A DNA stretch of 12,613 nucleotides, taken from the NCBI GenBank assembly GCA_032229885.1, contig JAVYAJ010000133.1, forward strand, positions 1-12,613, in the 5' to 3' direction. Made by a program: the position numbers and the translations under genes. The notes under the pieces were generated by a model. That model saw nothing but the letters and a program-made list of their open reading frames with translations. It was not told the origin of the DNA and did no database searches. Below are positions 7,552 to 12,613 of this stretch, piece by piece; position 1 is the stretch's first letter; the number at the start of each line of letters is the position of its first letter. Origin of the DNA: Anammoximicrobium sp032229885. GTDB lineage: Bacteria; Planctomycetota; Planctomycetia; Pirellulales; Pirellulaceae.

Positions 7552-9303
7552 TCAGCCGCCCAACACGCGCAACCCCACGGCCAGGGCCACCAGCGCCAAC
7601 GCCGCCCCGTCCTGCGCTCGAAAACGATCGCCGATGCCCTGCCTGCGGACGTGATTCAGCACGGCTCCCGTCGGACATCCGTAGCGGCAGTAGGCCATCG
7701 GAATCCACAGAGACGCCACGAGGCCGATCACGGCGATCCCCAGTGTCCCCCATCCGGCGATGCGAACGAGATAAGCGTCGAATGGCTCGATCGCGGCCAG
7801 ATTGAACCCGAGATGTCGCATGGCGACGATCACGACCCACGCCAACAACAGGTACGGCGTCAGCGACGCGCAGCGCGTCACCCACGGCGGCGGTCGCAAG
7901 ACGGGCTTCCAACGCCGCGGCAACGCGTTCTTGAGCAATTGCTGCGCCGCCCCATGCGGGCACAGGTGATGACAATAGAGCTGGCGGCGAGTCAGCGACG
8001 GCGTCACAAAGGCCGCGCCGACCAGCAGCGCCAGGCCCGGCGCCAACCGCCAGGGAACGCCGCTCTGCACCCAGCCGACCAGCAATGCCTGCGACACCAT
8101 GCTGCCGTTGACAAATCCCAGATAGCCGATCACCAACACTTGAAAACAGACCCGCACCCACCGTCGCCCGCGAAGGTTGGTAAAGGCGAGCAGCAAACCG
8201 CCGAAGATGACGGCGGCGACGCCCCAGTCGCTCGCTGCAATCCGCCATCCAGACGGATCCGCCGCGGGCGCAGTGTCGCGGATCGCGCGGGCCGCGCGAC
8301 GCAGCGCATGCGCCATCGCCATGCTGGTCATCGTCGCTCCCGACGTGCCCTCGATTCCGGCCTCCTCGGGATTCAGCTCGGCCAGCGCATCCAACGTCCG
8401 ATCGTTGAAACACGTCAAGAAATGCCTGTCGTCCGCGACCCAACCCGCGTACTCGTCCGTTTCATAGGTCCGTCGCATGGCGATCCCGACGATCCGTTGC
8501 CGGGCGTCCGCGATGAACAGCGTGTCGGTAGGCCCCTGGTATCCGATCAAGTCGTCGGCCACCGGCGATGTCCGGCCGACGAATCCGAGCAGCTCGCCGC
8601 TCGCGGCGACGACGCGAAATAGCCCGGGCTTCCGCTCCTCTGCCGTCAATCGAGCCGCGGCCGGCAAAAACGGGCGGACCTCGTCAAGCTCGATCTGCGC
8701 CGGGAAGCGGTACGAATGCGGCTGGCCGCCCAACCGCCGGATGACCCCTTCGATGATCGCCGAACTGGTGAGCGTCGCGCCACAGACGCCGTCGACTTGG
8801 GTGCGGGCGGCGGCTTCGCGCCACGACAATCCATTGAACGCCGCGAGAAACCGGCGATCCGCCAACACGGCGCGAAGGTGGTCTCCGGTGTCGCCGCTGC
8901 AGAGGATCTCCAGGCCCAGGATGCGATCCTGCGCGTCGAAGGCCAGCAGCGCGTTGGTCGGTCCCGCGTACCCGATGATCGTATCGCTGGAGGGCGACGT
9001 CTGGACGACATAGCCCAGCGGATCTCCGGCGGCGTCCAGCACGTTTTGGCCGCCGTGGGCCGGATTCCACGCGCCGAGGCTCGCCGCCCGCGGGTAAAAT
9101 CGCAGGATGCGCTCGATTGTGATGGCCGCGTGACGCTGGCCCTCGCGCTGCGCCAGATACCGGACGTGTTGATCCCGCACCAACCATGCCGCCGTGGCAA
9201 GCACCGCCAGGCGGAACAGATGCAGCAGCCATGGTCGGCGACGGTCTCGACGCGGCAAGCCGACTGTACGGCGCATCTGAATCATCGCGAATCCCGTGAC
9301 CAT
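7552..9303 (-). CDS. NosR-like membrane protein with two FMN-binding domains and two CxxxCP iron-sulfur motifs
   Basis: The product has 583 aa. A membrane segment (about 25-42) leads into two tandem FMN_bind domains outside the cytoplasm. The first ends in DGVCGAT (T177), the second in GTSGAT (T324); these threonines are where ApbE attaches FMN in the family. The two halves repeat each other (GYVVQTSP and GFVGRTSP; IIGYAGPT and LIGYQGPT). About six membrane segments follow (near 360, 385-410, 420-434, 481-498, 514-534, 566-581), with CxxxCP motifs at C444/C448 and C539/C543 as in the NosR/NirI/NapH core. The C-terminal soluble ferredoxin part of NosR is missing. It probably moves electrons across the membrane to an unknown acceptor. 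No nosZ or apbE lies nearby. The start is uncertain: the ATG at 9285 has a GGGA before it and may be used instead. Confidence 0.88.
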   Translation of the reverse strand: MVTGFAMIQMRRTVGLPRRDRRRPWLLHLFRLAVLATAAWLVRDQHVRYLAQREGQRHAAITIERILRFYPRAASLGAWNPAHGGQNVLDAAGDPLGYVVQTSPSSDTIIGYAGPTNALLAFDAQDRILGLEILCSGDTGDHLRAVLADRRFLAAFNGLSWREAAARTQVDGVCGATLTSSAIIEGVIRRLGGQPHSYRFPAQIELDEVRPFLPAAARLTAEERKPGLFRVVAASGELLGFVGRTSPVADDLIGYQGPTDTLFIADARQRIVGIAMRRTYETDEYAGWVADDRHFLTCFNDRTLDALAELNPEEAGIEGTSGATMTSMAMAHALRRAARAIRDTAPAADPSGWRIAASDWGVAAVIFGGLLLAFTNLRGRRWVRVCFQVLVIGYLGFVNGSMVSQALLVGWVQSGVPWRLAPGLALLVGAAFVTPSLTRRQLYCHHLCPHGAAQQLLKNALPRRWKPVLRPPPWVTRCASLTPYLLLAWVVIVAMRHLGFNLAAIEPFDAYLVRIAGWGTLGIAVIGLVASLWIPMAYCRYGCPTGAVLNHVRRQGIGDRFRAQDGAALALVALAVGLRVLGG

Positions 9304-9525
9304 GTTTTCGTTTTCGCGCCCCTGCGGCCACGGCCGCCCACGGGGCCGCGGGCCGACGCTGTCGGCCGAACGAAGGCGTTCCGATCGTTTCCCTCATTGT
9401 TTCCGCCATCGTTGGCCGCGGCCAGCCAGCAAGCCGCTTTTTGGCGCGACGGGCCCCGACGCGTCGGACCGCCGGCCCGTCGCCATGATGCTCGAAGTCT
9501 TTCACGTCGCCGCGCGATCTGGATA

Positions 9526-11049
9526 ATGGGGAATCGTCCTTCAGCAGCGAGTGCCCCTAGCGTGACGCCCCCGCGAAACAGCCAGCGAGCCGAGTTCGGC
9601 GACTTTCAGACTCCTCTGAGACTCGCTCGCGCCGTCTGCGCCGTCGTCGCCCGGACGGGCTTTTCCCCGGCCGCGGTGATCGAACCGACCTGCGGCCGCG
9701 GCGCGTTTCTGCGGGCGGCGCTCGACGCCTTTCCCAACTGTCGCGCTGTTCTGGCCTTGGATCGAAATGCCGCGCATCTCGAACAGGCGCAGGCCGCCGT
9801 TGGTCACGGCGCGGCGCGAGGCCAGGTGCGCCTGTTTCAGGGCGACTTTTTTGAGACCGACTGGGATGCGCGGATTCAGGGCTTGCCCGAGCCGATTCTC
9901 GTCCTGGGCAATCCGCCGTGGGCGACCAACGCCACGCTCGGCGCTTTGGACAGCGAAAATCTCCCCGCGAAGACAAACCACGAGAACCTGCGCGGCATCG
10001 ACGCGCTGACCGGAAGATCCAACTTCGACATCTCCGAGTGGATGATCCGCAAAAACGTCGAGTGGCTCGCAGCCAGATCCGGCGCCCTGGCGGTCCTGTG
10101 CAAGACGGCGGTCGCACGGCGAGTCCTGGCCGATGCGTGGTCGCGCGGCCTGCCGATCGAATCGGCCGAACTGCGGCGGATCGACGCCCACCGCCAGTTC
10201 GGTGCGGCGGTCGACGCCGGTCTGCTGTTGGTCCGTTTCGGCGCCGCGGGCCGCGGGCAGGACTGCGCGGACTACGATTCACTCGAGGCGGGTGCGCCCC
10301 GAGCGGTCTTTGGCTGGCGCGACGGGACGCTGGTTGCCGACGCGGGCCTTTACGAACGCCGGCGCGGGCTCGCCGGACGCGGGTTGTCCGGATGGCGTTC
10401 TGGAATCAAGCACGATTGCAGCAGTGTGTTCGAGCTGGCCGCGGCGCCAGACGGCCATGTCAACGGGCGGGGCGCGCCGGCCCAGCTCGAGCCCGACCTC
10501 GTCTTTCCGCTGCTGAAAAGTTCGGACCTGGCGCAGCGCCGAGGGCCGCGCAAATGGCTGCTGGTCCCGCACAGATCGATGTCCGGCGCGGCTGACAGCC
10601 TGTTGGCCCAGGCCCCCAACGCCCAACGGTACCTGGCCGCCAACCGGACGCGGTTGGCGGCCCGCCGCAGTTCCATCTATCGCAACCGTCCATGGTTCTC
10701 GATCTTCGGCGTGGGCGAGTACACGTTCGCCCCTTGGAAGGTGGCCATCTCGGGCCTGTACAAGCAGCTTGCTTTCGTCGAAGTCCCGCCGCACACGGGG
10801 CGTCCGGTCGTGCTGGACGACACGTGCTATTTCTTCCCGTGCCGGTCGGAGGACGAGTGTCGTGCGCTGTGTGAACTGGTCCGCTCGACGCCCGCCCAGG
10901 AGTTCTGGTCGTCGATGATCTTCTGGGACGCCAAGCGGCCGATCACCGCGGGGATCCTCAATCGGCTCGACCTGGCCGCGGCGGCCCGCGCCGCGGGCCT
11001 CGAGTCGGATCTTGCCGAGGCGCTCGGCCGCCGCCAGCGCGACGGCTGA
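9526..11049 (+). CDS. Solitary N6-adenine DNA methyltransferase (NPPW class)
   Basis: The product has 507 aa. It shows a motif X-like FGDFQTP (24-30), SAM motif I as E53PTCGRGAF, an acidic D79 after the next strand, and the catalytic NPPW at 129-132, followed by NFDISEW (166-172). The C-terminal half (about 280-480) would hold the target recognition region: SGIKHDC (292-298), YRNRPWFSIFGVGEYTFAPW (385-404) and FWDAKRP (466-472). It resembles the Eco57I-like adenine methylases. No nuclease, helicase or specificity gene is adjacent, so it may be regulatory, an orphan, or part of a system elsewhere. The frame is open back to 8716, but that part lies opposite the NosR-like gene and is rejected. 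The ATG at 9526 lacks a good ribosome site; GTG at 9562 is an alternative, still upstream of motif X. Confidence 0.87.
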   Translation: MGNRPSAASAPSVTPPRNSQRAEFGDFQTPLRLARAVCAVVARTGFSPAAVIEPTCGRGAFLRAALDAFPNCRAVLALDRNAAHLEQAQAAVGHGAARGQVRLFQGDFFETDWDARIQGLPEPILVLGNPPWATNATLGALDSENLPAKTNHENLRGIDALTGRSNFDISEWMIRKNVEWLAARSGALAVLCKTAVARRVLADAWSRGLPIESAELRRIDAHRQFGAAVDAGLLLVRFGAAGRGQDCADYDSLEAGAPRAVFGWRDGTLVADAGLYERRRGLAGRGLSGWRSGIKHDCSSVFELAAAPDGHVNGRGAPAQLEPDLVFPLLKSSDLAQRRGPRKWLLVPHRSMSGAADSLLAQAPNAQRYLAANRTRLAARRSSIYRNRPWFSIFGVGEYTFAPWKVAISGLYKQLAFVEVPPHTGRPVVLDDTCYFFPCRSEDECRALCELVRSTPAQEFWSSMIFWDAKRPITAGILNRLDLAAAARAAGLESDLAEALGRRQRDG

Positions 11050-11158
11050 GCCGGTCCGGCGGGCGCCGGCGTGATCGTCGACGCGCGGGCGCCGCGAGCG
11101 GACGCAGGCTGTCCGCCGCAACGTGCGTGGCGCCGTCGAGCGGACCGCGCTCGTTTGG

Positions 11159-11177
11159 GGCCGCCGGCGCGGCGGCC
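11159..11177. terminator. GC hairpin between convergent genes
   Basis: A perfect 7-bp stem (GGCCGCC, 5-nt loop, GGCGGCC) lies in the 128-nt gap between the methyltransferase and the redoxin gene, ending just before the redoxin stop codon. There is no T-tract in either direction, so it could at most act as a weak bidirectional stop. I see no other structure in that gap. Confidence 0.3.
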
Positions 11178-12356
11178 TTATCGGCTGGCGTACGTCCGGC
11201 CCAGAAAATCGACGATCGTCTTCTTCAGCCGCAGCGAGTCGATCGTGTCGCGTTGGCGATACAAGATCCGACCGCCCGGCGCCACCAGGATGGTGTACGG
11301 AACCGGGCCGGGCCACTGGTTGTCCAGCGCTTCGGCAAAGCGGTCGCGGTCGGGCGAGTCGAACACGTAGTTCGTCGCCGAGACGTGATTCTCGCGCAAG
11401 GATCGCAACACCGCCTCGCGCTCGCCCAGCTCGTCCAAGCTGATCGTATACAGTTCGAACTTACGTCTGCGGTACATCCGGTTGATCTCGACCAGCGCGG
11501 GCAGTTCCTGGATGCATGGGCCGCACCACGTCGCCCAGACGTTGATCAGCCGCAAATTTGGGCTGTCGTTGCGGACCAGGTCCGCGACGCCCGCCGCGTC
11601 GATCGGCTGGACGGCCACCGGCTCGGCGTTCCATTTTTCCAGCGACTCGCCGACGGTGTGCCGTTTGTCGGACCATTTCGTCGAACAGCCGAAGACGCGG
11701 GTCGTGGCCACCGGGACGGGGCGGTCCGCCAACAGCGCCTCGATGGCGTTGCGCGCATCGTGCGAGGTCACCTCGCGGACATCCGAGTTGTCGATCCGCC
11801 CTTGATAGCGCAGCCGCCGGTGCGCGTCGAAGATGAACACGTGGGGGGTCGCCATCGCGCCGAACGCGCGCGACGCCCGCTGGGTGTCGCCATCGTACAG
11901 GTAGGGAAACGTAAAACCCCGATCGCGGGCGCGGATCTTCATCTCGTCCAGCGAGTCGCTCAGCTCGGTGTACCCCAGTTCGTCCAGCCGAACGGCCAGC
12001 GGATCGTTGGGCGAAATCGCCACCAGCGCCACGCCGCGGTCGCGATAGTCGGCCTCCAAACGCATGATGCGCGGTTCGTAAGCCTGGGCCGTCGGGCAAT
12101 GGTTGCAGGTAAAAACGCAGACCAAGATTTTGGCCGAGGCAAAGTCGGCGAGCCGATAGGTTTTCCCGTCCACCGCCGGCAGGCAAAAGTCCGGCGCCGC
12201 CGCCCCCAGGCTCAGCGGAGTCGGCGGCGTCGCGGCCTCGACCTGCGCCGCGCGGGCCTCGCCCGCCCACACCGTGCCCGCCGAGACCGTCCAGCCCATC
12301 GCTGCGACCATCACCGCCGCGCGCGCCGCGGCGCGTCCTGTCACCCGTCGCCCCAT
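11178..12356 (-). CDS. Secreted tandem thioredoxin-fold protein: PRX_like redoxin fused to a TlpA-type domain
   Basis: The product has 392 aa. A signal peptide covers about 1-37. Domain 1 (about 45-215) is an AhpC/TSA-like redoxin of the PRX_like kind, with FTCNHCP at 82-88 (C84/C87), P171 as the likely cis-proline, and the GCSTKW box (223-228) that ends this family. Domain 2 (about 235-390) is a TlpA/ResA-type thioredoxin with WATWCGPC at 274-281 (C278/C281) and P353 as the likely cis-proline. Both CxxC sites are intact, so it can handle two disulfide exchanges outside the cytoplasm; the partners are unknown. The frame extends 40 codons upstream, but the ATG at 12356 is preferred: GGAGG lies 7 nt before it, the signal peptide starts there, and a TATAAT box lies within the extension. 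It converges on the methyltransferase gene. Confidence 0.93.
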   Translation of the reverse strand: MGRRVTGRAAARAAVMVAAMGWTVSAGTVWAGEARAAQVEAATPPTPLSLGAAAPDFCLPAVDGKTYRLADFASAKILVCVFTCNHCPTAQAYEPRIMRLEADYRDRGVALVAISPNDPLAVRLDELGYTELSDSLDEMKIRARDRGFTFPYLYDGDTQRASRAFGAMATPHVFIFDAHRRLRYQGRIDNSDVREVTSHDARNAIEALLADRPVPVATTRVFGCSTKWSDKRHTVGESLEKWNAEPVAVQPIDAAGVADLVRNDSPNLRLINVWATWCGPCIQELPALVEINRMYRRRKFELYTISLDELGEREAVLRSLRENHVSATNYVFDSPDRDRFAEALDNQWPGPVPYTILVAPGGRILYRQRDTIDSLRLKKTIVDFLGRTYASR

Positions 12357-12363
12357 GTCTTTG

Positions 12364-12368
12364 CCTCC
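12364..12368 (-). promoter_or_regulatory. Ribosome binding site deciding the redoxin start
   Basis: GGAGG on the minus strand, 7 nt before the ATG at 12356. It supports the 392-residue form over the longer open frame that starts at 12476. Confidence 0.8.
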
Positions 12369-12392
12369 GTTGGGTTCCCGTCTTTGCCGGAG

Positions 12393-12398
12393 ATTATA
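12393..12398 (-). promoter_or_regulatory. -10 box of the redoxin gene
   Basis: A perfect TATAAT on the minus strand. No good -35 hexamer sits 16-18 nt upstream, so this promoter would be weak or factor-dependent. Transcription would start near 12386, about 30 nt before the chosen ATG. Confidence 0.5.
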
Positions 12399-12520
12399 CC
12401 CGTTGTCGTCCGCGATCGATACGACACGCGCCGCCGTGCTCGCACACTCGTCTTTCAGGCAGCCCGTTCGTGGCATGCGGGCGCGAGGCCCATATTTGCG
12501 CAGCGCAGACGACAGGCAGC

Positions 12521-12613
12521 GTGTTGGCCGAAGGCCATCACCAACGTAGCCTGGGGCAACGCCCCAGGAGTCAGAGATGATCGCAACCGTGTTGGCCGAA
12601 GGCCAACATCAAC
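12521..12613. repeat. Palindrome-rich repeat cluster, right end
   Basis: Module B (12524-12536, half-degenerate), module A (12550-12568) and module B (12591-12607) occur in the same orientation as at the left end. The two B copies are about 68 nt apart, which suggests a tandem unit of that length. Bases 12534-12613 match 1-80 with one substitution. The window ends inside the repeat. Confidence 0.85.

Noticed and set aside
6448..7654. Plus-strand frames starting at 6448 and 6524
   Set aside because: Translations are arginine-rich and unlike any family, and the second runs out of frame across the PH-domain gene. GC-rich DNA gives such open frames readily.
7352..8443. 363-codon minus-strand frame
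   Set aside because: It overlaps the NosR-like gene in another frame of the same strand; its translation shows only the arginine/glycine bias of a frame-shifted GC-rich gene.
7552..9303. Naming the gene nosR or nirI
   Set aside because: Two FMN domains instead of one, no C-terminal ferredoxin tail, and no nos or nir genes nearby. Similarity is to the general architecture only.
8716..9525. 270-codon N-terminal extension of the methyltransferase reading frame
   Set aside because: Most of it lies opposite the well-supported NosR-like gene and its translation is arginine/proline-rich with no domain. The methyltransferase motifs all begin after 9526.

Overview
The window reads as a stretch of planctomycete (Planctomycetota) genome, probably a Pirellulales relative. 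The evidence is the 16S rRNA gene. Read in probe orientation it holds exact matches, as I recall the probe sequences, to PLA46 (5961-5978), PLA886 (5141-5159) and EUB338-II (5688-5705). The protein content agrees: a DUF1080 secreted protein, a Tat-exported Abhydrolase_7-like hydrolase, a DUF58 protein, a PRX_like redoxin and a NosR-like FMN/Fe-S membrane protein are all typical of the phylum. Coding DNA is GC-rich, and several starts are preceded by AGGAGG or GGAGG, matching the intact CCUCC at the 16S 3' end.

Layout. Positions 1-189 and 12521-12613 carry the same palindrome-rich repeat; bases 1-80 and 12534-12613 agree at 79 of 80 positions. From 286 to 4215 there are four minus-strand genes. 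In transcription order they are the hydrolase (4215-3145), a two-CBS-domain protein (2531-2052), a DUF58 protein (1928-1020) and a DUF1080 protein (966-286). The last three may form one unit. From 4352 to 6262 lies a complete, self-contained minus-strand 16S transcription unit: promoter, boxB/boxA-like leader, 5' processing arm, 16S, 3' processing arm and intrinsic terminator. There is no tRNA, 23S or 5S gene in it. Positions 6263-6890 hold no gene I can support. A plus-strand bacterial-PH membrane protein (6891-7406) faces a NosR-like flavin/iron-sulfur protein on the minus strand (7552-9303). A solitary N6-adenine DNA methyltransferase (9526-11049, plus) diverges from that gene and converges on a secreted tandem redoxin/TlpA protein (11178-12356, minus).

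How it fits together. The genes do not form one pathway. Two themes stand out. The first is extracytoplasmic redox: the FMN/Fe-S protein would pass electrons across the membrane, and the tandem thioredoxin-fold protein would act on the outside, although the two are not adjacent. The second is the rRNA unit, which carries every element needed to make and trim 16S on its own, as expected where 16S and 23S genes are unlinked.

No mobile element, CRISPR array, tRNA, restriction endonuclease or clear multi-gene defence system was found. The points most worth following up are the stand-alone 16S unit with its matched processing arms, the structured leader of the CBS gene, the duplicated FMN domains, the orphan methyltransferase, and the repeat shared by both ends.
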